Origin: Phytomonas francai
Lineage: Eukaryota > Euglenozoa > Kinetoplastea > Trypanosomatida > Trypanosomatidae
NCBI GenBank assembly: GCA_001766655.1
Contig: MJCC01000017.1
Span: 161,470 to 225,469 of the forward strand
Reading direction: 5' to 3'
DNA length: 64,000 bases
Numbering within the stretch: position 1 is the stretch's first letter; each line of letters starts with the position of its first letter. The notes below the pieces were generated by a model. It saw nothing but the letters and a program-made list of their open reading frames with translations, did not search any database and was not told the origin of the DNA. A program made the position numbers and the translations under genes. This document shows positions 18,715 through 28,139 of this stretch, in pieces.

Positions 18715-19930
18715 TATGTGTCAATTGCACGTTTGTGTCATAGAATTATTACTATCATCATTTGCTTTTAGTTTGTTGCTCTTTGGAATACCAGATGACC
18801 TATAATGTGATTTTTTCCCCTTTTTATTTACATAAAAAATACATTCAGTGCAATTTTCACCATGTGATTGTCTTGGAACAATAGAGTGCTCAGCAAATCT
18901 ACTGTATTCTTGTTGCTTTCCTCTGAACTAATTCCATAGAGATATAGCGAGAGCCTTGTTTGTCCGAATCATGTCTTCCATTGATTCAGCCTTTTCTCCC
19001 CAATGAATTAAAGCTTGCGATCTAAGTTGATTGGTGACATTATTCTGATATTATAGTTTCACTACATATATTTGAATGCTATTTTACTTTATTTAAAAAG
19101 TGTTTTTGCAGAGACTGAGCTTGGGGGAATTCAAAACCTAGTGTAATAGCGTGGGGGTAGGTCTGTTTCCAGGGTCTGGGTAAAGGTACTTTTTTGATTC
19201 CCATAGTGAAAATGCAAGCTGTAAAGGAAAAGGTTGCAGACATTGAGCTTGACTCGGAAACACGGTAACACATTAGCAAAGCAAGTGGCTAAATTGCTGA
19301 AAACATTTTGCATTTTTATTTTTGTGACTAATGAACTGGCAAAGAACACTTATTCATTAAAGCCTATTATTTTAGTGCTAAATTCCGATTTCCATACGAA
19401 AAATCGATGGATGTAGAAGCATAAATTCATTGAGGGGAAGTAAAATTCGAGGGATACGACTTTAATAGCATCGCAACTACTCCCTCTAAAAAAAAAAAAA
19501 GAACCATTTTATCGGGTGCTATTTTCCATTTTCCTTCGATTTTTATTAAATTCTTGCAAATTATCTTTTTAGTTTTTATTTCAGTGTTTCATACTGTGTT
19601 TTTAGATACTCGTTTTTTTTTAAGGGCAGGGATTATGCGAGCGAACCAGTAATATGTGTTGCAATAATCAAGATATTTGGATATGTTCATACCGGTGTAT
19701 ATTTGCACTCATAAAAACAAGAAGTAGCTATTACTAAAGCTCAAATGGCTCTTTAATCCAGATGCAATGGTTTCTTGAGTTTATGACCTATTAAGTTTTT
19801 CGAATGCTTTTGGCACATTGAATATATATATACATATATATGGAAAAGACGCTCAAGCACGACGCAATCTTAAAGTCGGTGCAAGTATTTTAAAGTCTAA
19901 AAAACGGGGTAGCCGAAACAAGGAACTAGT
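18715..19930. other. Intergenic stretch
   Basis: 1.2 kb of AT-rich sequence with short accidental frames on both strands. Nothing supported. Confidence 0.55.
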
Positions 19931-21427
19931 ATGCACACTAAAGATTCTAACCACCGGCCTCCTTCTGCCAACTCATCCAAAGCATTGGCAGTGGACAAGG
20001 ATAAATATGAGCTTGTGCATGCCCTGGTGTCCTCTGCCGGTATGCCACATTATAACAAGCTTTCCTCAATTTATGAGCTTCTTTCTAGTGTCGCGCAATC
20101 TGCTCGTGGGGTAGTCAAGGGAACCGATTCCCAGAGACGCTTCAGTGCCTGTTTCTCAGAGCTTTGCCGCGGCGCCTTGATGGGGTTGGCGGATCTGGAG
20201 GATCTTGTTTTTGAGCTGAGAAACCCCGGAAGAGCCGCGTCGGATGCCGCGGACGATGAGGTCATGGGCATTAGTGAAGTTGCATTTATCAAGGAGCTGT
20301 CCGCGTACGTGGCGTCGTACACCCCCGCGTTAACGGCTCAATACCTCGAGCGTGTTGGTTTGAGTGTGCTCAGTAAGCATAGGAATGCGGGTAGCCGGAG
20401 GGGTGCAACCGCATCCTCAATGGGAATGTCAGATAGCAATCCTAATCGTAAGAAGCGCACACGGACTGGTGGAGAGGCCGCATTGGATGTTAACCAGAAG
20501 CGATCTAAACAGTCAAACCAAGGGATGCCCTTTTATGATGCGGCCCTGAGGGTTACGGAACCAGTTAGCTCCCACCACGACATCCGTACTGCGTTTGACG
20601 ACTTGGGCTTGTTGAAACAAAACGAAGCTATGATGAGGTCGGCGGTGACAACAGCGGCCTCAAATCCCAATGGCCAGTCGGACCTAGCGCTTCATCCGAA
20701 GACAACAGCAGATACCTCCCCGGGGTTATCATATTCATCCTCCAACACTGCGCCCTGCATGCCCCCTGGCGCCCTTTCAAAGCAGACATTTTCCGTATCA
20801 AATAATGGAGCAAAAGCATCTGATTTGAGTGCTAGACAGCCCAATCTACGAACTATCCCCGAGTTTTCTTCTTATGTCCTCCCATGGACAATGCCCGCGC
20901 CCAAAAGTGTTCTGGACCGGGTCACGTTGGAGAGGGAAAGGCATACCGCATCAGTGGGCTCCGCACCGGCCTTGGGGGTTGCTGCTGACGACGCCCACAA
21001 GGAGCCACAGCTCCAGCAGGGGCTGATACCGACTTTCGAGGTCTGTTTTGCCCCAACCCCAGCGGAGCTGCTTGCTCGATTGGAAGCCCGAGACGCGGCT
21101 CTGTCGTCCCTGAACTTTTGCATGCCGTGGGGTCACGTTGATGACCAGCAAGGGTATGGGCGGCGTAAAAAGCCAGTCCCGTTTTCTACAATGGATCCGC
21201 AACCCGCCAACGATTATGCCTCGCGTGCTGAGGCAGGCGACGAAATGGAGAGGGAAAGCGATGCAGTCAGGAGGAGCGGGAAAGCGGAACATGCCCAAGG
21301 GGATAATTTCACCGAGAAGCCTTTCTTTCCTTCGTCGGCGTGCATTTGCAACGCAGTACCGCTGATTTTTGTAAAGGATTTGATATTTAATGGCGTTTCA
21401 AACATCGAATTTATTCACTATCCTTAA
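19931..21427 (+). CDS. Hypothetical protein, probably nuclear
   Basis: A 498-residue protein from ATG 19931. Residues ~20-150 are predicted helical and look folded (KYELVHALVSSAG, CFSELCRGALMGLADLEDL, FIKELSAYVASYTPALTAQY). A basic stretch follows (RKKRTR, then NQKRSKQ about 20 residues later) that resembles a bipartite nuclear signal. The remainder is Ser/Pro/Thr-rich and probably disordered, with a conserved-looking patch around residues 315-400 (SSYVLPWTMPAPKSVLDRV; TFEVCFAPTPAELLARLEA). I do not recognise a family. Codon use resembles neighbouring genes, supporting a real gene. Confidence 0.82.
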   Translation: MHTKDSNHRPPSANSSKALAVDKDKYELVHALVSSAGMPHYNKLSSIYELLSSVAQSARGVVKGTDSQRRFSACFSELCRGALMGLADLEDLVFELRNPGRAASDAADDEVMGISEVAFIKELSAYVASYTPALTAQYLERVGLSVLSKHRNAGSRRGATASSMGMSDSNPNRKKRTRTGGEAALDVNQKRSKQSNQGMPFYDAALRVTEPVSSHHDIRTAFDDLGLLKQNEAMMRSAVTTAASNPNGQSDLALHPKTTADTSPGLSYSSSNTAPCMPPGALSKQTFSVSNNGAKASDLSARQPNLRTIPEFSSYVLPWTMPAPKSVLDRVTLERERHTASVGSAPALGVAADDAHKEPQLQQGLIPTFEVCFAPTPAELLARLEARDAALSSLNFCMPWGHVDDQQGYGRRKKPVPFSTMDPQPANDYASRAEAGDEMERESDAVRRSGKAEHAQGDNFTEKPFFPSSACICNAVPLIFVKDLIFNGVSNIEFIHYP

Positions 21428-21738
21428 GTACTTTATTATAAAAGAAATAAGAACACAGGTGCACTATCTTTAATATTTTTTTTTTTGCGCTACATATCTG
21501 ATGTGTGCCATTTGCCTAGAACCACACTCTTTTCCCCCGAGTTTACATTTCCCCCCTCCCCTTTATCATCTTTCTGTGAAATGGCATACCTACTTGGGTA
21601 TGTTCCCCTCAAATTAGGAAGCCCAGAGCATTTTAAGCTTTCCAAGCGCACCTCGTGGTTCTAGGAATATATTCTTCTTGACGTTTAGTCACTTTCCGTT
21701 AATTGGAGATATGGTGCCAGGCCTAATTTTGTCAGACC
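21428..21738. other. Intergenic spacer
   Basis: 311 bp with T- and C-rich tracts (for example 21535-21560) suited to splice-site selection for the next gene. Nothing else seen. Confidence 0.5.
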
Positions 21739-24636
21739 ATGCATAAGGCTTCTCTTCAACTTCAAAGGTTGATTGAATGCTATCTTTCCTATTCGTACGA
21801 CTTCAGTGTTTGCAAGCTGCTTCCCGCCTCTTATGCTGAGAAGGATGGCTGCACAGATAATTTTTCGGCTGCCGTTTATACTGCTCAAGAGTACCTTGAA
21901 TACCTACCTTGCTTGCTCCAGGGCTCTTCTATCCCCCCTTACAATGAATTCGACGAAGAGGAAAGACAGTTACTACGTTTCCTTTCCAGCGCACTTTTGA
22001 GAGCATTAAACCATCACGCCTCACGATGCTGTGGAGAGACTACAAATGGAAGCGATGCTATGAGTAAGCGAAGTGCATTTATTATCTGGATGGTGTTGTC
22101 AGTTTATTCGAATTTCGCGCAAGAGGCAGAGAGACGTTCCCCCAACTGGCACCGAGTTGAAAGCTCAAAAGAGGTGGTTTTCACTAGCTCTGTAAAGGCA
22201 CGATACCAGGTTCTGGCGGGGTGGTTGGAAAGGCGCTACGCCCAGAAGCGACATGACTCGTTTTTTGCAGAGTTTCCGATCCCAGCTAAACCGGCATTTC
22301 AGCAATCTGAAGTGAAACCAGCCGCGTTTGAAGGGGCTTCCTCGCAAACACAGGATAGAGATGTTGACGAAGAGGAGGGTTTGTGGTGTGAAGTGGAAAG
22401 CCTTTTTAATGGGGAGAAGGGTGAGCTCATCGACCCCCTCGCTGCGGACCAAAATTTATTCTTGAATTTTTTTTTAGACCATGTGGATCCGGTTCTCCAA
22501 AGGTATTCGAGGTGGGGTCCATCTGCATGCACGTCGCCCTTCCCATCCCTCCACGCCAAGGATTCTGATGTATGGCGCAGGGAGTGCCTGGCGTACGCCA
22601 GATGTCAGTTTAAGGTGCATCCATTTTCACCGGAAGCCTCAATCATTGAGGCGGTGGTGGCGGCTACGGCGTACACTCTTCCTTGCCTAAAGAAGGTCGG
22701 GGTATTCGCGGAGTATTGGGAAAAACAATACGTAGATTGGGCTAATCGCCAATCAGATAAACACGTCGGCGCTGACGACGCACAACCGTCGGCAAAAGAA
22801 AAGCCGATGCCCGATGAATCTCTCTCTCGTCCGCGTTCGGGCAGCTCGTTCGCCATGGATTACGCGAGCTCACTTTACCAAGCCCTGTCGGTGGCTCAGG
22901 GTTCTGTGCAGCTGATTCCCTCTTCCATCCGCGCAGAGGAGGTCGAGGGCGGCGCCTTTTCCGAGGCCTCACCGGCGCCCTCCCATCTCTGCGGCTCTTG
23001 GCTTGCGGCCGCGGCGGCCCTGTCCCCCGGCTGCGCGCGTCGCCACCGCCTTTTGCAGCCTTCGCGGGTGGGCGTGGTCTTCCCGGGCCTCGCCGTCGCC
23101 GCCGTGGAGATCGTCAGCGCTTCCCTGGAGGGCGTGGGGCCGGCGGGGGTGTCGTCCCCGGACGCCCTCGTGGGGGCGGGCACGATGGTGGTGAGCCCGC
23201 CCTCGGCGCGCGCGAGGCTCGCTCTCCCCACCCTCCCCGACGAGGGGGCGGGCGCGGGGGTGCGTATTCTCTCCTCGGCCGCGCTGCACCCCTCCGCCTG
23301 CGTGATCCCGCTCCGCCGCTTGCCCGAGTTCACGCAGGCCAGCGCTGAGGGCACGCCGGCCCCGGGCCCCGGGGCCGGCAACGCGATCCCGCCCCTCAAG
23401 TTGACCGATCTCATCGCCGTTGTCGGAAGTGTCCGGGAGGGGGTCGTTCTCGTCCTCGTGGAGGCGCACGTCGGGAAGCGGGAGCAGCGCTTGATGGAGG
23501 CGTGGGGGACGGGCGCGCGCGCGGTAGTCGTGGTGGGGTCAATCGGGGAGTGGGGCATGAGCCAGCTGAGCCTGCGCTGGCGTACCCCCCCCAACACACC
23601 CTTCACAGAGCCGAGCAAATTGCGTTGCATCCGAGACGGCAAAGTCGGCGTGCTGCTCTACCCTCTGGATGAGATGGACATTACAATGCCATACGATGCG
23701 TCCACAAAGGGTTCCCGAAAGCGCATGGCGCTTGACGTCGTGGAGCGACGGACGCGTTGGCTCGTAGTTATTGGCGAATGCGAATGCGCCGATCGAAGGC
23801 GTCTTTTGGGGGACCTTCAGGTGGATAGGACCTTTTCCATGTCCATCCCCGTAGATGATGACACATCTGAAAGGACTTCCCGCACTTCTTCTGAGAACAG
23901 CGCAACCAATTCAACAAGTTTAAGTTCGCAGGACATGGAGGACGCTGTGTGTGCAGATTCACCTCCTTTACCCTTTTTCGGCCACGTGATGTGCAGTGTT
24001 CTTGTTGGTGGAGCCACGGATGCACTGCAGCGCCGGGGGTTGTTGATGGTCCGTGTGGTGCGGCAGCATCTTGTTCACCGCGCTGTGCTTCCGGAGCGAC
24101 TTGGCAGCTTACTGCCGACTGCGGATGGCCGTGTGGAGCTGGGCGTGCTGGATCACGTGAGACAGCTGCGCACCACTATATTTCCTTTCACCGGAAAGTC
24201 AGTAGGGGATCGTGGTGTCAGCACACAGCCTGAGGCTACAGTGCTTTTTCATGCCCGTATTCTAGAGGCAATGGAAGGGGCTTTACAGAGCTATCTTATG
24301 TCATGCGCGCAGCACGATCTAGGACTTCAGGTTGAAGAGGCATGGAGGCGCCTAAACCAAGTCCACATGTCGGTTGGCGCCAGCGTCATGGAGGATGCGA
24401 AGGAATTGCTTAGTGGTGCGCGAGTATTCGTTTCAACGAATAACGCGAATGTGGGAGATGGGGATGACGTGGCTGGTGAGGTCTACTTCACAGTACGCAG
24501 TGCCTATTTAGCGATTGCAAGCTGTTTGGATGAGCTCTGCCATACCGCGCTGATGGGATCACACGCCTCTAACAAGGCGTCACCTCATCAGGGGTTCGCA
24601 TCAGAAGATTTGTACTTCTTTCCTTTGATCGAATGA
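21739..24636 (+). CDS. Large hypothetical protein, 965 residues
   Basis: The reading frame is continuous from ATG 21739 to the TGA at 24636. The N-terminal third is helical and hydrophobic-patterned (LLRFLSSALLRALNHHASRC, IIWMVLSVYSNFAQEAERR). The central part (about 400-620) is Ala/Gly/Pro-rich and coincides with a sharp GC-rich patch at ~22,950-23,560. The C-terminal third again looks globular (GLLMVRVVRQHLVHRAVLPE, then LRTTIFPFTGKSVGD). There are no membrane spans and no motif I can name. The internal GC patch raises the chance of a low-complexity insert, but the flanking protein keeps one frame through it. Confidence 0.85.
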   Translation: MHKASLQLQRLIECYLSYSYDFSVCKLLPASYAEKDGCTDNFSAAVYTAQEYLEYLPCLLQGSSIPPYNEFDEEERQLLRFLSSALLRALNHHASRCCGETTNGSDAMSKRSAFIIWMVLSVYSNFAQEAERRSPNWHRVESSKEVVFTSSVKARYQVLAGWLERRYAQKRHDSFFAEFPIPAKPAFQQSEVKPAAFEGASSQTQDRDVDEEEGLWCEVESLFNGEKGELIDPLAADQNLFLNFFLDHVDPVLQRYSRWGPSACTSPFPSLHAKDSDVWRRECLAYARCQFKVHPFSPEASIIEAVVAATAYTLPCLKKVGVFAEYWEKQYVDWANRQSDKHVGADDAQPSAKEKPMPDESLSRPRSGSSFAMDYASSLYQALSVAQGSVQLIPSSIRAEEVEGGAFSEASPAPSHLCGSWLAAAAALSPGCARRHRLLQPSRVGVVFPGLAVAAVEIVSASLEGVGPAGVSSPDALVGAGTMVVSPPSARARLALPTLPDEGAGAGVRILSSAALHPSACVIPLRRLPEFTQASAEGTPAPGPGAGNAIPPLKLTDLIAVVGSVREGVVLVLVEAHVGKREQRLMEAWGTGARAVVVVGSIGEWGMSQLSLRWRTPPNTPFTEPSKLRCIRDGKVGVLLYPLDEMDITMPYDASTKGSRKRMALDVVERRTRWLVVIGECECADRRRLLGDLQVDRTFSMSIPVDDDTSERTSRTSSENSATNSTSLSSQDMEDAVCADSPPLPFFGHVMCSVLVGGATDALQRRGLLMVRVVRQHLVHRAVLPERLGSLLPTADGRVELGVLDHVRQLRTTIFPFTGKSVGDRGVSTQPEATVLFHARILEAMEGALQSYLMSCAQHDLGLQVEEAWRRLNQVHMSVGASVMEDAKELLSGARVFVSTNNANVGDGDDVAGEVYFTVRSAYLAIASCLDELCHTALMGSHASNKASPHQGFASEDLYFFPLIE

Positions 24637-25208
24637 TGATTATGATAGAGTTTCTCTTCAGGAAGGGGGGGGGGGGAAGGGAGAGGGTAAGAGCATGCAC
24701 AAACGCCATACCCAACGTTGTGGTTGGACTATCTTGTAATTGATATAGGGAAGCAGTAACTATTCATTGGGTAGCTCGCAATGTTTATTTTTGCTATTAA
24801 ACCCCTTTGGTTTCTTTAGTCTCTTTGTACCATGACAGTACTAAATCGGGTCATTATCATATATATATATACGCACTCCTTAAATGAGACAGAGGTTTAT
24901 TTCAATTATACTCAGTTTCATAATAAAAAAGGTGATGCTATGAAGATGAGGAAGATAAGTTTTAGTATCCGATATTTCTCAACGAATTATTTCTTTTTTT
25001 TTTGGTGCATACAAAGCTACATTGAATATATTAACATAGAAGGATTACACTTGAAGATAGCTATTTCTTATTAATTTAATTGTAGAGTCTATATATTAAG
25101 TGCGTATTTTTTAGTCACTATTGTGTTAAGGATACAAACCTAATCGCAAGGGTTCCGAAGATTCTAGGAACAGAAGTTGTATAACAATTAAGTGTGAGCA
25201 GTTTAAAG
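24637..25208. other. Intergenic stretch with G12 tract
   Basis: Contains a 12-G run at 24665-24676 and AT-rich sequence. The short frames here are AT-driven and not supported. Confidence 0.55.
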
Positions 25209-26696
25209 ATGGACATTTCCAAAAAGCTATGGGCCGCTAAAGAGTGGGCCCGCGTCAAGGCCAGCGGCGATGAGTTTCTGAACCTTGTTCATCGGGCAAC
25301 AAACGAGGAAAAGTGGGGTCCGACAGGTCAACAGATGGAGGATGTATGCCGTGCTTTCCCGCGCGGAGCGACTGAAATCATGGACGAGATCACCAGGCGG
25401 CTTAAGCACCGTGATAAGTTGTGGAGGACGTGTTATAAGGCACTCCTCCTTCTCGACTACCTGGCGCGTAATTTGAGTGATAGCTATTTATCAGAAATCC
25501 GTGCATTGTTGCCGCTCCTTCGGAACATATCCCAAAGCTTTTACTTTACCAGCGGGAAAGGGATTGATCACGGCATTTCCGTTAGGGAGCGTGCGAAGAA
25601 TCTCGCAGATCTCTTGAGCGACGGTCTTCTGCTGAGGCAAGAGCGCGAGAAGTCTGCGCAAACCAAAGCGAAACTCACTCGGGAAATGCGAAACAGTAGC
25701 TCCGTAAGGATGTACGGAGGCCGCTACGAGGAAAGCTACGGGGGACATGGTCCGTCTTACTCGTCAGGAGGGTATGGCGATTACACCGGCTACGACCCGC
25801 ATCGTGATAACTTTAATCGGTCGCCACAGGTCCCTCGAACCAAGTCTGAGCAGGAACTATTCGATATGGAGATGGCGCTGCGCTTGCAACGTGAGGAAGA
25901 GCAACGCTCGGGGTTGTCGGCCAGTCAAATCGAGAAAATGTACTTCAAAGGTACTCAAAACCGCAATTCGGAAGGGGGTTCATTCCAAACAAGGCCGAGT
26001 ACAACGGATGAGAAGCTAGCCCGCCGCCTCCAGGATGAGGAGCTTAAGAAAGCGGAAGCTCAGGAAGCATTGTCAACGGGCTCAACCTCGAAACCGACAC
26101 CGCCCACTGCTCTTGCAGAGTCCAAGGCCAAGGACAAATCAACGCCAGGAGGCACAGAGCCCTCTGCCCCAGCTGCAGTGCGCAAAAATGACATTCTCGA
26201 TGATCTTTTTGGATCTTCACTGCCCCCCTCTGCTGTTGCAGGGCCACAGACCGTGGAGAGCCTGTTTGGCGTCTTCTCTGGTAACAGTAGTCAGCCGCTG
26301 CCAACAAGGGTTGGGCCAGAGCCAACAGCTGACGCTTGGGCGCAAGAGTCGGACAGCAACGCATTGAAGCAGGCTCCGACGCCCTCGTGGGGGTCGGAGG
26401 GGCCCTTCCAGGGTCATGTGCAACCGCAGAATCAGGTGGGAGGGCAGTCTCTGACGGCATCGGCCCCACCACAATCATCTTGGCAGGCTCCCATGGCATC
26501 GGCCCCACCACAGTCATCCTGGGAATCCACCCCTATGCAGAGCCAACTCGTGAAAGCTACCTCTTTTGAGGAAAATAGTCCACAGTGGGTTCAGGCACCA
26601 ATGCCAGCACAGTCCCAACAGCCATTACAGGCGGGCACACCTATCACTAACAAAGCGTCTGCGTCTGGAAACATGCCAGGTTTCCCATTATTCTAG
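25209..26696 (+). CDS. Epsin-like ENTH-domain clathrin adaptor (epsinR type)
   Basis: A 495-residue protein; ATG 25209 is chosen over an upstream GTG. Residues ~1-140 form an ENTH domain (VHRATNEEKWGPTGQQMEDV, KALLLLDYLARNLSD, SVRERAKNLADLLSDGLLLR). Two ubiquitin-interacting-motif-like helices follow (DMEMALRLQREEEQ near 220; KLARRLQDEELKKAEAQEAL near 275). A disordered tail carries an adaptor-type motif, NDILDDLFGSS, and Pro/Gln-rich sequence with ASAPPQSSW repeated twice. Epsins bind phosphoinositides, clathrin and cargo at the flagellar pocket or endosomes; T. brucei has a single epsinR needed for endocytosis. The family call is firm. Confidence 0.93.
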   Translation: MDISKKLWAAKEWARVKASGDEFLNLVHRATNEEKWGPTGQQMEDVCRAFPRGATEIMDEITRRLKHRDKLWRTCYKALLLLDYLARNLSDSYLSEIRALLPLLRNISQSFYFTSGKGIDHGISVRERAKNLADLLSDGLLLRQEREKSAQTKAKLTREMRNSSSVRMYGGRYEESYGGHGPSYSSGGYGDYTGYDPHRDNFNRSPQVPRTKSEQELFDMEMALRLQREEEQRSGLSASQIEKMYFKGTQNRNSEGGSFQTRPSTTDEKLARRLQDEELKKAEAQEALSTGSTSKPTPPTALAESKAKDKSTPGGTEPSAPAAVRKNDILDDLFGSSLPPSAVAGPQTVESLFGVFSGNSSQPLPTRVGPEPTADAWAQESDSNALKQAPTPSWGSEGPFQGHVQPQNQVGGQSLTASAPPQSSWQAPMASAPPQSSWESTPMQSQLVKATSFEENSPQWVQAPMPAQSQQPLQAGTPITNKASASGNMPGFPLF

Positions 26697-27368
26697 AAAA
26701 AAGGCAAACTACATTGGAATTCCCAATGCATGATATTCAATAGTCTATTCATGGCAAGAATTGGCTTTTGTATTAGTTTGCTATTCACTGGTTTCTGTGC
26801 TACGTGAATTTTTCTATATCTACACTCTTCAGTTTACAATATGCGAATGATTTTAAAAGGGTCAATAAAGAAAACACACATAATGACGATGCAGTTTATT
26901 TACTTTCTCAATAATAATTTTATTATTACTATTAGATTTTGTTGAGCTTAAATATTGCGTTGTTGAAAATTTTTTAGTTTTCTTTTGGAATAACTTTTAG
27001 GACTTCCCAATTTTACTTTTCACCTTGTGAGCTAAAGTGACTCCAAAGAAATATGCATTTTCTTGTTACATTATGCGCGTTTTGATAAGTATTAAATAGT
27101 CAATCATGTGTTTTCTTTTTAATTTATGTTTCAACAGGCTGGTTCTTTGTATTTTTTTGCGTTCGATTCTATGCAAAGCACTTCTTGAGTTGAATGTGGA
27201 TGATGTATTTATTCATCTTCGATGCGTTTCATTTCCTTTTCACTTTAAATGTGCGTGTGGAAAAGGATAAAAGAATCTAAGACAAAGTAATAGGAAATAG
27301 AAACATCAACATACAAGTAGGATATATATATAAATAGTAAACACTGAATAAATTATAGGCGTATTTTC
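26697..27368. other. AT-rich intergenic stretch
   Basis: 672 bp; T-rich and AT-rich, no supported gene or repeat. Confidence 0.55.
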
Positions 27369-27656
27369 ATGCTTCGTCTCTCGATTCTTGCGCGCGGACA
27401 CGCCACCTCAAATCTTTTCGCACCACCCCATTCTGGGCGGTGGTTCAACCCCCCGCACCAGTGGACAATCAGCGACACCTTCGTGCCTATCTTTTTCATG
27501 TGCTTTGCGCCTATGATGATTGCGGTGTACTTGTATCATGCGGCCTACATGCCGCAGTATTCGCATTATCAGGATAAAAACTACTACCCATCTCAGCCGT
27601 ACACTAAGGAATTTATCCAAAAATACAACCGACTCGAGCGATGGCGTTGGTACTAG
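27369..27656 (+). CDS. Small single-span protein, probably mitochondrial
   Basis: A 95-residue protein from ATG 27369. The N-terminus MLRLSILARGHATSN is basic and amphipathic like a mitochondrial presequence. One membrane segment lies at about 38-60 (FVPIFFMCFAPMMIAVYLYH), followed by a Tyr/Gln-rich tail ending RLERWRWY. This size and layout is common among kinetoplastid respiratory-complex and ATP-synthase accessory subunits, but I cannot name one. Coding status is supported by GC-rich codons in AT-rich surroundings. Confidence 0.82.
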   Translation: MLRLSILARGHATSNLFAPPHSGRWFNPPHQWTISDTFVPIFFMCFAPMMIAVYLYHAAYMPQYSHYQDKNYYPSQPYTKEFIQKYNRLERWRWY

Positions 27657-28139
27657 GGTATTGTTTGATATAGGTAATACATGTAGTTGCTTATTTATGG
27701 GATGCTATGTGAGACGCATGGAGTGGGAAAGGGTGAATAATTCATTCTTTAGAGACTTCTTTCCCATCTGTTTAGTGTATGGAGGCGTGAAATTATATTG
27801 AGCGCCGGCTCCGTTCTTCACGAATACACTTTCGTGAGGGGTACAATGAGGATGAGAAAAAGGAACGAATATATACTGTTTTAGGTTAGTATTATTTTAT
27901 CGTTGTACATTGCAGTAGTAGTATTAGCACTATGTGTTATTTGAGTATGGTTACACTGCGTTTCCCCTTTGTTTCACACCAATAAAGTTCTTGGACAGCT
28001 GGGAAGTTCTCCATAACCCCTTCCCTTCTCCCCCCCTACGGATGCGCATTACTACGGATTATGCCTTTTAAGCCCCTTTCTTTGTTTCCCTAGCCACACG
28101 ACATCCTTCGAGGGTTACACTCTTTTGTGTCTCCTCGGC
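27657..28139. other. Intergenic spacer
   Basis: 483 bp; a C/T-rich tract around 28016-28036 may serve trans-splicing of the AN1 gene. Nothing else. Confidence 0.5.
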